A stretch of 42,221 nucleotides of DNA from positions 1 to 42,221 of the forward strand of contig PLQC01000045.1 of the NCBI GenBank assembly GCA_003159675.1, given 5' to 3'. Positions 19,401-27,141 of the stretch are shown piece after piece. A program made the translations under genes and the position numbers. This DNA comes from Limisphaerales bacterium. GTDB taxonomy: Bacteria > Verrucomicrobiota > Verrucomicrobiia > Limisphaerales > BOG-1460. The notes beneath the pieces are model-generated. The model saw nothing but the letters and a program-made list of their open reading frames with translations. It searched no databases and was not told where the DNA came from. Position 1 is the first letter of the stretch, and every line of letters begins with the position of its first letter.

Positions 19401-20075
19401 GGCGTCCGGATTCTGCGCCGTGCCGCGCAGCACGGGCCGGTCTGGGGACATCGCCCGCGCGCGGTGGGCGGCGATGAGTTCGTCGCTGATGAGCGCCCGC
19501 AGATCCGCTTCCGTCAGCATCTCGATCTTCTGCACCTCGTGCGAGGTGCGGAAGCCATCGAAGAAATGCACGAAGGGAATCCGCGAACGCAGCGTCGCGG
19601 CCTGGGCGATCAGGGCAAAGTCGGTGGCCTCCTGCACGCTGGCCGAGGCCAGCATGGCCCAGCCTGTCGATCGCACGGCCATCACGTCGCTGTGATCGCC
19701 GAAAATGGAGAGCGCGTGGGCGGCGACGGCGCGGGCGGTGACGTGAAAAACGGCGGGCAGCAATTCCCCTGCGATTTTGAACATGTTGGGGATCATCAAC
19801 AGGAGGCCTTGGGAGGCGGTGAAGGTGGTGGCCAGGGAGCCGGTCTGCAACGCGCCATGCACGCTGCCGGCCGCGCCGCCCTCGCTTTGCAGCGTCACCA
19901 CGGAAGGGATGGTGCCCCAGAGGTTGTTCTTGTGTTCGGACGCCCATTGATCGCAGAACTCGGCCATCGTTGACGACGGCGTGATGGGGTAGATGGCCAT
20001 CACCTCGTTCAGGCGGTAGGCGACGTGGGCGACGGCTTCATTGCCGTCCAGAGTCAGTTTTTGTCTTGTGCTCAT
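16452..20075 (-). CDS. nifJ: pyruvate:ferredoxin (flavodoxin) oxidoreductase
   Basis: A 1207-residue single-chain PFOR that oxidatively decarboxylates pyruvate to acetyl-CoA and CO2, passing electrons to ferredoxin or flavodoxin in the cytosol. Domains appear in the usual order. First is the pyrimidine-binding domain ([30 protein letters not shown]). Next come the transketolase C-like domain, the gamma domain ([20 protein letters not shown]) and a 2x[4Fe-4S] ferredoxin domain ([12 protein letters not shown] and [12 protein letters not shown]). The last is the TPP-binding domain ([38 protein letters not shown]) with CAGCGETPY ligands for the proximal cluster. Length matches the family. It heads an operon with the DHOD-like gene. 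Confidence 0.97.
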   Translation of the reverse strand: [1207 protein letters not shown]

Positions 20076-20612
20076 GTTTGCAAATTTCGGGATCGTGCGT
20101 CAAAGAACCGGCCATTTCGGGCGGCGAGGTTCAATCGGGGATGCCGACAGCCGACGACCTTTAAACAAGGTTAAGTTGAGGTGGGGTGGCAGCCCTCACC
20201 TTTTTTGGCAAAGAAGCACCATTCGTTGCTGAAGACTTGATAAGAGCCGAACGGACCTCTTTCGGTTGGGGCCGTCAGCCGCGACAGCATGCTGCATTTG
20301 TTCCGAAAGGGTGAAATTTTGCCGGAGGGGAGGACGACGGAGGAGGAGGAGAGGTTAATTGGGGAGGAGGAAACTCAGACAGTCTCGGCACCTCGTAGCA
20401 AGGTTGGGGCTTCAGGATAGGCGATGTGCCGAGGAGGCGAATGAATCCAGAGAGTTTTCCCTGTTGAGCGGGAGTGTGTTACTGGATACGATCTCCACCA
20501 CCGTGCTGCGGGGTGCAGGGTCACAATCCCTGCGATCTCAATGAACTCCCGAGGGACTCAGCGACTTGTTTGGGCAGGTTAGGGCAGTGAAGAGCGCGGT
20601 GAAAGGCAAAGC
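20076..20612. other. divergent intergenic region at the defence-island boundary
   Basis: The 537 bp between the divergently transcribed PFOR and SIR2-like genes. It holds the promoters of both, a plus-strand intrinsic terminator (20180-20206) and a purine-rich low-complexity tract near 20318-20370. No coding sequence is supported. Confidence 0.5.
20180..20206 (+). terminator. orphan intrinsic terminator
   Basis: A GC-rich hairpin (GGTGGGG, loop TGGCAG, CCCTCACC with a one-base bulge) is followed directly by six T on the plus strand. No plus-strand gene lies upstream of it, because PFOR is on the minus strand, so it may be left from a lost gene. Confidence 0.55.
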
Positions 20613-21956
20613 ATGGACTCCAAGACAGCGAAAACGCCTAAGCACGTGATCATTCTCGGCGCTGGTGCATCGGCGAGCTCCGGGTATCCTGTGGGGAATG
20701 ATCTCAGACTATGGATGTCTAGTCCTCGCTCTTTGAGGGAAAGAATCGAGGTCGTATTAAAAAAAGGCGTTGATGCCGACAGGCTTCTCATACTTCAACA
20801 CTTCGATGAGTGGATCAAACCGGTTGAAAAAGCCCTTCAATTGTTCCGAGAGGGAGATTTTGCGTCGGTGGATGAGTTCTGCCGACTGGCTGGGAATAGA
20901 TTAGAGAATGAAGTCAAACAGTTAAAAAAGGTTCTTCGACTTGCATTGAGTATTCATGACCCGGAAGACCACTATGAGCAATCTGACTACTATGGCTTTG
21001 TTCAGAGATTGTTCCAGCCGAATCTTGTCGACTTGCGAGATGACGTGGTAGTCCTGTCGTTCAATTATGACGTCTATTTGGAGTTTCTGTTGCGGAGAGC
21101 GGCCGGGATCCGTCAGGAGGTGACAAAAGGAAAATCTCATACGGAACTGGATCTGTTGACCAGCGGTTTTTCCAACCGAAACATCCAACTGATTGAAGGC
21201 ACCGACAAGTTCTGTCTCTTGAAACTGCACGGGGCTGTGGCGTGGCCGAACGCCGCCTCCGTAGGTTCGAAACGCGACGACTATTGTTGGTATGGGGACA
21301 TTCTCGGTTCCAAGGCTTCAGATCGCATCAGGACTCTTACATCCGAGGAGATTGGACAGAGTGAATCGCCGATTGTCTTTCCTTGGGAAATTATTGGCGA
21401 CGAAGGACATTTTAGGCCGGAGGATGAATTCCCATGTCGTGACAGTCAATGTTTGGCGAGTCAACTGACTGGGGCGTACAACGGACCAACAACCCAATTT
21501 CAGCTCTTCAAGTCAATCTGGACACGAGCTAAGGCCGAGGTATTTGCGGCAAACAGAATTTCCATTGTTGGTCTGTCCTTACATGAATACCTAATCCCGG
21601 GTCTTAGGTTCTTGCTCGAGGGCAAGAGTGGCGACATCGAACTTGTCGTGGCAGACAAATGCCTGCAGGGATTCGCGGGGGAAAGGCAAAACGAGGCGCA
21701 ATTTGATCTCCTCACACCTGTCGCGCGGCTCGATCAGTTACTCCGAGAGACATGCCCCGATCTGAGATGGAATGTTCAAAAGGGGCCGAGTCGAGTTCCC
21801 ATTCCACCAGCAAAGGTTGAAGCGTTAGTGAGAGAACCGATTGTACTCCATTCGAGTTTCGAGGATTTTATTTTAAAAGAGCTTGGGACGGGGACTTCAT
21901 ACCGAGGTGTAGTTCAGATTGGCAACACCGTTCAGCGCGAAACCCTGAAGGAGTAG
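20613..21956 (+). CDS. SIR2-like domain protein, probable defence NADase
   Basis: A 447-residue protein with a divergent SIR2-like Rossmann domain. GAGASASSGYPVGND (residues 16-30) is the nucleotide loop, SFNYD contains the catalytic-type Asn (N151), and LLKLHGAVAWPN contains the expected His (H206). Proteins of this type in bacteria usually hydrolyse NAD+ in abortive anti-phage defence (established for ThsA, DSR and pAgo-associated SIR2). The C-terminal third (from about residue 300) contains another Rossmann-like stretch (RISIVGLSLHEYLIPGLRFL) and no recognised sensor. It is the first gene of a three-gene plus-strand cluster, 84 bp before the next gene. The defence role is inferred from family and neighbours. 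Confidence 0.82.
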   Translation: MDSKTAKTPKHVIILGAGASASSGYPVGNDLRLWMSSPRSLRERIEVVLKKGVDADRLLILQHFDEWIKPVEKALQLFREGDFASVDEFCRLAGNRLENEVKQLKKVLRLALSIHDPEDHYEQSDYYGFVQRLFQPNLVDLRDDVVVLSFNYDVYLEFLLRRAAGIRQEVTKGKSHTELDLLTSGFSNRNIQLIEGTDKFCLLKLHGAVAWPNAASVGSKRDDYCWYGDILGSKASDRIRTLTSEEIGQSESPIVFPWEIIGDEGHFRPEDEFPCRDSQCLASQLTGAYNGPTTQFQLFKSIWTRAKAEVFAANRISIVGLSLHEYLIPGLRFLLEGKSGDIELVVADKCLQGFAGERQNEAQFDLLTPVARLDQLLRETCPDLRWNVQKGPSRVPIPPAKVEALVREPIVLHSSFEDFILKELGTGTSYRGVVQIGNTVQRETLKE

Positions 21957-22039
21957 AGACTGGTAGCAAAGTTCCTGGAATTTGACAAATCATCCTGTTT
22001 TCAAGGAATTAGCTGTTTTTTATACATGATTCTGGCAGA

Positions 22040-22807
22040 ATGGCGTCTATGGCAAACACCGCAATCATGGACATTCTTAGACCGCGACTGGCCGGTTTGA
22101 TTGCTCAAGGAAAGGCGCTTAAAGGATTGCAACACCCCGGCGTGAAGGGCAGGCTGCGTGAAATCCTCGTTCGTGAGGGTCTTGCACCATTTCTGCCGCC
22201 CGCCGTTTCTTCCATCACAGGCACAATTGTTTCGCCGATTTCGGCCAGGCGAGTCGTCAGGAATCAAGATGACATTATTATCTTCGACCGCAATTCATCG
22301 CCACTTCTTTTCGATGGAGCCGAATGTATTGTCCCACTGGAAGGAGTTGTTGCAGAAGTCGAGGTCCAAACCACCTTGACCCTCAAGAGAATCAGGGAGT
22401 CAGCGAAAGCAGCAATTGAACTCAGGGATTTAGCACGAGGATCAGCCCCGCTTTCTTTGCTGTTCTCCTATGATTCTGATTTAAAGAAGGGTAATGAGGC
22501 GGAACGATTATCCGCCGCTCTCAAGCAAATCACATTTCAAGCACATCCAGGCCAAGCGTCTTTCCCGATCCAGGGGATTTGTGTGGCAAGTAGGGGCACA
22601 TGGCTCTTCGTCCCTAAGAATGGCATTCACGGCTGGTGGTTTGTGGCACCTGACAATGAATGTCATCTATTCGCGTTTTTCAGCTGTATTTCGAATACGT
22701 TCTACAAACGCGGGGGTGCCTCCACAGGGGTAGGGGACTATCTACTCGACACGGACTGGCTCACTGGCCCGGTCATTGAATGCCCCGCGCTGGTTCCAGA
22801 ACCGTAG
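22040..22807 (+). CDS. DUF6602-like protein, nuclease-like fold suspected
   Basis: A 255-residue protein. Its layout resembles DUF6602: HPGVKGRLREIL near residue 32, a TG-x-I-V strand, NQDDIIIFDRNSSPLL (residues 75-90), then PLEGVVAEVEVQTTL (99-113). The D...E-x-x pattern around D78/D83 and E106/E108 looks like a PD-(D/E)XK core, but the usual Lys of ExK is Gln (EVQ, Q110). The protein could therefore be an inactive or modified nuclease or a sensor. It sits between the SIR2-like and HEPN-like genes, suggesting one system. The family assignment is from pattern memory and needs a profile search. Confidence 0.55.
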   Translation: MASMANTAIMDILRPRLAGLIAQGKALKGLQHPGVKGRLREILVREGLAPFLPPAVSSITGTIVSPISARRVVRNQDDIIIFDRNSSPLLFDGAECIVPLEGVVAEVEVQTTLTLKRIRESAKAAIELRDLARGSAPLSLLFSYDSDLKKGNEAERLSAALKQITFQAHPGQASFPIQGICVASRGTWLFVPKNGIHGWWFVAPDNECHLFAFFSCISNTFYKRGGASTGVGDYLLDTDWLTGPVIECPALVPEP

Positions 22808-22850
22808 AGACCGCCAACACGTTGTCGAACGCAATCCCGGATAGCTGAAT

Positions 22851-23657
22851 ATGACCCAGCGCAAATACGTGCTGTCTTACGCCCGAGAGGGTTATTGGGA
22901 GTGGGATGGGCTTGGGTTATTGGCGTGTCAATCTTGGAACTATGGGAATGCAAATAATTGGTTTTATAGCTTCCGTGCTGGCCTCAATGGTTTTCATGCC
23001 CGAATGGCTGGTGCCGAACATCATTATACAGCAATGCACGCGTGGCTGCCGCGGCCTCGCCCGCCTAAGGAAACGGAGTATCATCTGGCTGCATTCTTCT
23101 TCCACGCTGATTCCGCCTTCGAGTGCCTTGTTTTCGCGTTGAATGCGTTGGGGTATGCCATCAAAAGGGAAGGGTTCAGAGACACTGGAGATGACGGGGG
23201 TCTTCGCAGAATCGGGCCAACAGACCTTCTCGGTGACGCACGTAAGGGAACCAGGCCGTTGCCGGCTTACGTTAACTTTTATCCAAAAACGGTAGCATTG
23301 TGTGGGGCATCGCGCTCATTGCTAGAAGTGATCTTTGAACAGCACAACGCTTCAAAGCACCGGCACATGATTTATGTAGGTGGCGACATGAGAACAGATG
23401 CTCCTGAAGGGTTTTGGGAGACCTTGAATGTCGCTGACGAAAACCGCAACGAATTCCTGCCAGTTCATGACGTGATTCTCGATAACGACATACTGCTTCC
23501 ATTACACAAACGTAAGCCGGAGTCGGATGAAGAGTTTCCGTACTTTGAAGATTTAGCGGAATGCTTCTTTCATTTGATTGGCGCAATGGGAGAGACCATA
23601 GTGGATGATACACAATCAAATGCTATATATCCGCGCCTAAATAATTCGACATGTTAG
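22851..23657 (+). CDS. unknown protein, possible HEPN-like fold
   Basis: A 268-residue protein with no certain family. Two features recall HEPN ribonucleases. One is a helix, EYHLAAFFFHADSAFECLVF (77-96), running into ALNALGY. The other is a second helix near 155-172 ending HNASKHRH, where N166/H170/R171 could stand in for the R-x4-6-H site. Aromatic residues are abundant in the first 60 residues. It starts 44 bp after the DUF6602-like gene with no intervening promoter or terminator seen, so co-transcription is likely. The HEPN suggestion is weak and is based on helix pattern alone. Confidence 0.5.
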   Translation: MTQRKYVLSYAREGYWEWDGLGLLACQSWNYGNANNWFYSFRAGLNGFHARMAGAEHHYTAMHAWLPRPRPPKETEYHLAAFFFHADSAFECLVFALNALGYAIKREGFRDTGDDGGLRRIGPTDLLGDARKGTRPLPAYVNFYPKTVALCGASRSLLEVIFEQHNASKHRHMIYVGGDMRTDAPEGFWETLNVADENRNEFLPVHDVILDNDILLPLHKRKPESDEEFPYFEDLAECFFHLIGAMGETIVDDTQSNAIYPRLNNSTC

Positions 23658-23685
23658 TCTTCGCCGATTATGCTCTGTGGGCAAT

Positions 23686-24020
23686 ATGCGACCCGTATTT
23701 GCCCGAGGCAACCAACAAACGGCGGAGTTATTGCTGGAGTTGCGCAAGCAAGCGCTGCGTGACCAGGAATCGCGCGTTGCCCAACGGTTTCACGCAATCG
23801 CGTTAAGTCTGGAAGGTTACACAATCCCCCGAATCGCCCAAGCCCTCCAGGTGCATCGTTCTACCGTCCCTCTGTGGATTGAACACTGGAACCGAGAGCG
23901 GGAGAATGGCTTGCTGGAAGGTCATCGCAGTGGCCGTCCTGGCGAGTTGAGCCCAGAGCAGCGAGAAGCACTGCAGGACATTCTGGACAGCGGTCCGGTA
24001 GCTTACGGTCTGGAAACGAA
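23686..24020 (+). pseudogene. IS630-family transposase N-terminal remnant
   Basis: About 110 residues carry the IS630-type helix-turn-helix region (HAIALSLEGYTIPRIAQALQ, then VHRSTVPLWIEHWNRE), a Gly/Arg-rich linker and SPEQREALQDILDSGPVAYG. At that point the family sequence stops abruptly at an inverted repeat and the frame continues into unrelated residues to 24195. No DDE domain follows. A GTG at 23677 is an alternative start. It separates the SIR2-like operon from the TOTE gene. Confidence 0.75.
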
Positions 24021-24098
24021 AACGTGTCAGTCCCGACAATTTGTAGTCCGCAAGCGCGCCGTAGACGAAAAACTGCAAATTGTTGGGACTGACACGTT
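24021..24098. repeat. 26-bp inverted repeat at the IS630 break point
   Basis: The left arm 24021-24046 (AACGTGTCAGTCCCGACAAT...) is the reverse complement of the right arm 24073-24098 with two mismatches, around a 26-nt loop. It starts just where homology to the IS630 transposase ends, which suggests that it is an inserted palindromic element. Confidence 0.8.
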
Positions 24099-24119
24099 CA
24101 CTGGGACTGACACGTTCAC
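24084..24119. repeat. two tandem 18-bp repeats
   Basis: TGGGACTGACACGTTCAC occurs twice head to tail (24084-24101 and 24102-24119). The first copy overlaps the right arm of the neighbouring inverted repeat. Confidence 0.9.
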
Positions 24120-24169
24120 GGGTTCTCCTCGCAATCGACAAAACTGGGCGTTCACACTAAAGTCTGTGT

Positions 24170-24895
24170 GTGACAGAGAAGGTTTCGCACAGTGAATCCG
24201 CCGATTCGACCGCGGTGGTCCTGCCTCATCCAGCAGACGGAACGGTCACCCAAGGTTCATCGCCTGCCGCCAAAATCGCGCTGTTCCGATCCCTATTTCG
24301 CGGGCGTGAGGATGTTTATCCGGTTCGCTTTGAAAGTCGAAAGACGGGGCGGGCGGGTTACCAACCGGCCTGCGCGAATGAATGGGTGCGAGGGGTCTGT
24401 GAGAAGCCGAGAATCAAGTGCGCTGACTGCCTGAACCGTCGCCTCCTCGCTGTGACCGATGAGATTGTTCGCTGGCACCTTTCGGGAAGTGATGATCGGG
24501 GTCGCGACTTTATCATCGGAGTCTATCCCATGCTTCGGGACGAGTGCTGTCACTTTCTGGCGGTTGATTTCGACCGGCAGGACTGGCGACAGGATGCCGG
24601 CGCATTTCTCCAAACGTGCCGAAGGCTGGAATTACCGGCAGCTTTAGAACGATCGCGATCCGGCAATGGTGCGCATGTCTGGTTCTTCTTTGAAGAAGCG
24701 CTTCCGGCGCGTCTGGCCCGCAATCTTGGATCGTACCTTCTAACCGAAACAATGGAAGGACGCCCTGATATCGGCCTTCGGTCTTATGACCGGTTCTTCC
24801 CGAACCAGGACACATTGCCCAAAGGAGGCTTTGGAAACCTCACTACCACTACAAAAACAGCCGCGAACCCATGGCAACAGCGTCTTTCTGGATGA
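24170..24895 (+). pseudogene. TOTE-type archaeo-eukaryotic primase part, cut off by frameshift
   Basis: A 241-residue open frame containing a zinc-binding region (C68, C77, C84, C87 in CANEW...CADC). It also holds an archaeo-eukaryotic primase-like domain with FLAVDFDRQD (D133, D135) and RSRSGNGAHVWFFFEE (H169), then SYDRFFPNQDTLPKGGFGNL. This is the N-terminal part of TOTE conflict-system proteins, in which primase, SF2 helicase and nuclease domains work together. In intact relatives the chain runs on into the helicase part; here homology jumps to the +1 frame just after GGFGNL, near 24840, and this frame ends at 24895. A deletion of about 5 nt would explain it. A GTG start at 24170 is used, and KIALFRSLFRGRED marks the first clearly conserved residues. 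Confidence 0.75.
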
Positions 24896-27032
24896 GCGAC
24901 TGGAACCGTACGTGGATCAGTGGAAGTTTCTGGCATCATTCCGGCGGATAAGCAGGACACAAGCTGAAGCTGTCGTGCGGGACGCGGAGAACAGGGGGAG
25001 AATAATCGGTGTGCGCGCCGTGCTGACGATGGAAGGGGACGATGACTCACCCTGGACCGCTCCGCCGTCACGGCGGCGGAAGGAACCTCCGATTCTTGAA
25101 GCGTTGCCGGAGAGTCTGGATCTGGTCCTGGGTGACCAGATTTATATCGCAAAGCAGAATTTAGCTCCCGCGTTGCGCAACCGCCTTTTCCGGGTGGCCG
25201 CGTTTCAGAATCCAGAATTCTATCGAGCGCAGGCCATGCGTCTGCCAACTTACGACAAGCCGCGCATCATCGATTGCGCCGAAGACCATCCGCAGCACAT
25301 CGCGTTGCCCCGCGGCTGCCTGGAAGATGTGCAGGCACTGCTTGATCGCCTGAAGATCAAGTCGGTTTTGCGCGATCAGCGTTTTGGCGGCAGTCCCATA
25401 GCCGTCTCTTTCAAGGGCGAGTTGCGCCCGGAACAGCAGATAGCCGCGAACGCAATGCTCGCGCACGACACGGGCGTTCTGTCGGCAACCACCGCCTTCG
25501 GGAAGACCGTTCTTGCCGCATGGCTGATCGCCCAGCGCGGTGTAAATACACTTGTGCTGGTTCACCGGCAACAGTTGCTTGAGCAATGGGTCGAGCGTTT
25601 GTCTGCATTTCTTAAACTGCCCGAAAGGGCCATTGGACGCATAGGAGGCGGGCGCAGGAAACCGACCGGGACAATTGATGTCGCTACCATCCAAAGCTTG
25701 GTTCGCAAGGGTGTCGTTAACGACCTGGTGGCGAATTACGGCCATCTGGTCGTGGACGAGTGCCACCATTTGTCCGCCAGGAGTTTCGAACTCGTCGCGC
25801 GGCGTGCCAAAGTGAAATACATAACCGGCCTGTCTGCGACGGTGACTCGCAAGGACGGGCATCACCCGATCATCTTCATGCAGTGCGGACCGGTCCGTTA
25901 TCGCGTTGATGCGAAACAACAGGCTGCGGGCCGCCCGTTCCGCCACACGGTAATCGTCCGTCCCACCAATTTCCGTGCCCCGAATTTCTCGAGCGCCGAT
26001 CAGAGAGTCGAGTTTCACCGTCTTTACGAAGCGTTGGCCGGCGATTCCGCCCGCAACCAATTGATTTGTGATGATGTTGTGGGCGCAGTGCGGGAAGGGC
26101 GTTCACCACTTTTGCTAACTGAACGCAAGGAGCATCTGCAGCAATTAGCCCGATATCTATCCGGCAAAATTCCTTGTTTGACGATACTCCAGGGCGGCAT
26201 GGGGAAGAAAGCGTTGCGGCTCGCGACCGCGCAAATGGCGGCGGGCCCTCCAGATGTCCAGCGCGTGCTTCTGGCCACAGGAAAATACATTGGCGAAGGC
26301 TTCGACGAGCCGCGACTGGACACACTGTTTCTGGCGTTACCGGTGTCATGGCGGGGGACCATCGCTCAGTATGTCGGTCGTTTGCACCGGCTGCATGATG
26401 GCAAACACGAAGTGCGTGTTTATGATTACGCCGATCTCAACGTACCCATGCTGGCAAATATGTTCGACCGCCGATGCCAGGGATACGAGGCGGTCGGCTA
26501 CACAATCCTGTTGCCCGGGAGCGCCGTGGCCGGGTGGCCGGCGGATGTTCCGCTGCCGGTTGATCCAGAATGGAAAAGGGATTACGCCGCAAGCGTGCGT
26601 CGGCTCGTGCGCGATGGGGTGGACACTCCCCTGGCGAATCTCTTTGTTCATGCCGCCCGCCGCCTTTCTGCCGATACCGAGGGAGTTGATCGGGCCAGAA
26701 GCGCGAGTGAAGCATTTCTGTACCGCCGACTGGAAACATTGTCGGAAACCACTGGTCGCTTCCGTTTAAATGTGCGGCTGCCAATCCCGTTTGATGGCGA
26801 AGGAATGATGGAAGTTGACTTGTATTGCGCCGAAGCGCATGTGGCGGTCGAACTGGACGGGCCACAGCATTTGGCAGATCTGGAGGCCTACCGCCGCGAC
26901 CGGAGGAAGGATGCTCTGCTGCAAGAAAACGGCTGCTTCGTGTTGCGTTTCCTGGCGGAGGATGTCGGCAAACATCTGGATGGGGTTTTGGATACTATTC
27001 TCCGCGCCATGTCTCACCGACAGAGAAAATAG
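24786..27032 (+). CDS. TOTE-type SF2 helicase with C-terminal DUF559 nuclease (frameshifted from its primase domain)
   Basis: Residues matching the family begin at LPLQKQPRTHGNSVFLDERL, the direct continuation of the upstream primase frame. The SF2 helicase then shows ATTAFGKT (Walker A, about 234-241), VVDECHHLS (DECH box, 324-327), TGLSATVTRKDGHH (motif III), and TGKYIGEGFDEPRLDTLF with QYVGRLHR (motifs V and VI). The C-terminus carries a DUF559/Vsr-like nuclease (EVDLYCAEAHVAVELDGPQH, then RRKDALLQENGCFVLRF). On its own this frame could make a helicase-nuclease without the primase. It lies between the IS630 remnant and the AbiE genes. Whether it is expressed, broken, or restored by frameshifting cannot be told from sequence. 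Confidence 0.85.
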   Translation: MTGSSRTRTHCPKEALETSLPLQKQPRTHGNSVFLDERLEPYVDQWKFLASFRRISRTQAEAVVRDAENRGRIIGVRAVLTMEGDDDSPWTAPPSRRRKEPPILEALPESLDLVLGDQIYIAKQNLAPALRNRLFRVAAFQNPEFYRAQAMRLPTYDKPRIIDCAEDHPQHIALPRGCLEDVQALLDRLKIKSVLRDQRFGGSPIAVSFKGELRPEQQIAANAMLAHDTGVLSATTAFGKTVLAAWLIAQRGVNTLVLVHRQQLLEQWVERLSAFLKLPERAIGRIGGGRRKPTGTIDVATIQSLVRKGVVNDLVANYGHLVVDECHHLSARSFELVARRAKVKYITGLSATVTRKDGHHPIIFMQCGPVRYRVDAKQQAAGRPFRHTVIVRPTNFRAPNFSSADQRVEFHRLYEALAGDSARNQLICDDVVGAVREGRSPLLLTERKEHLQQLARYLSGKIPCLTILQGGMGKKALRLATAQMAAGPPDVQRVLLATGKYIGEGFDEPRLDTLFLALPVSWRGTIAQYVGRLHRLHDGKHEVRVYDYADLNVPMLANMFDRRCQGYEAVGYTILLPGSAVAGWPADVPLPVDPEWKRDYAASVRRLVRDGVDTPLANLFVHAARRLSADTEGVDRARSASEAFLYRRLETLSETTGRFRLNVRLPIPFDGEGMMEVDLYCAEAHVAVELDGPQHLADLEAYRRDRRKDALLQENGCFVLRFLAEDVGKHLDGVLDTILRAMSHRQRK

Positions 27033-27096
27033 GTTTCTCACAAACCGTGCCGTCCTCGGGGTGGCCCATTTTGCAAAGGGAGCGGATTCTAATTGT

Positions 27097-27135
27097 GTTT
27101 GCAACTTGAAGCGTATGACGCTACAATGCGCAAAC
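27097..27135. promoter_or_regulatory. possible AbiEi operator
   Basis: The inverted repeat GTTTGC (27097-27102) / GCAAAC (27130-27135) brackets an inner palindrome GCGT-ATG-ACGC, directly before the preferred abiEi start at 27142. AbiEi antitoxins bind inverted repeats in their own promoter and repress it. No -10/-35 pair is clear. Confidence 0.35.
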
Positions 27136-27141
27136 GAAAAT

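Noticed and set aside
16458-19973. Very long plus-strand open frame (1171 residues) opposite PFOR
   Set aside because: It is a GC-rich antisense shadow of nifJ; the minus strand has every PFOR motif.
24021-24119. Considered as a short CRISPR array
   Set aside because: Only two abutting copies without spacers, plus an inverted repeat; no cas genes in the window.
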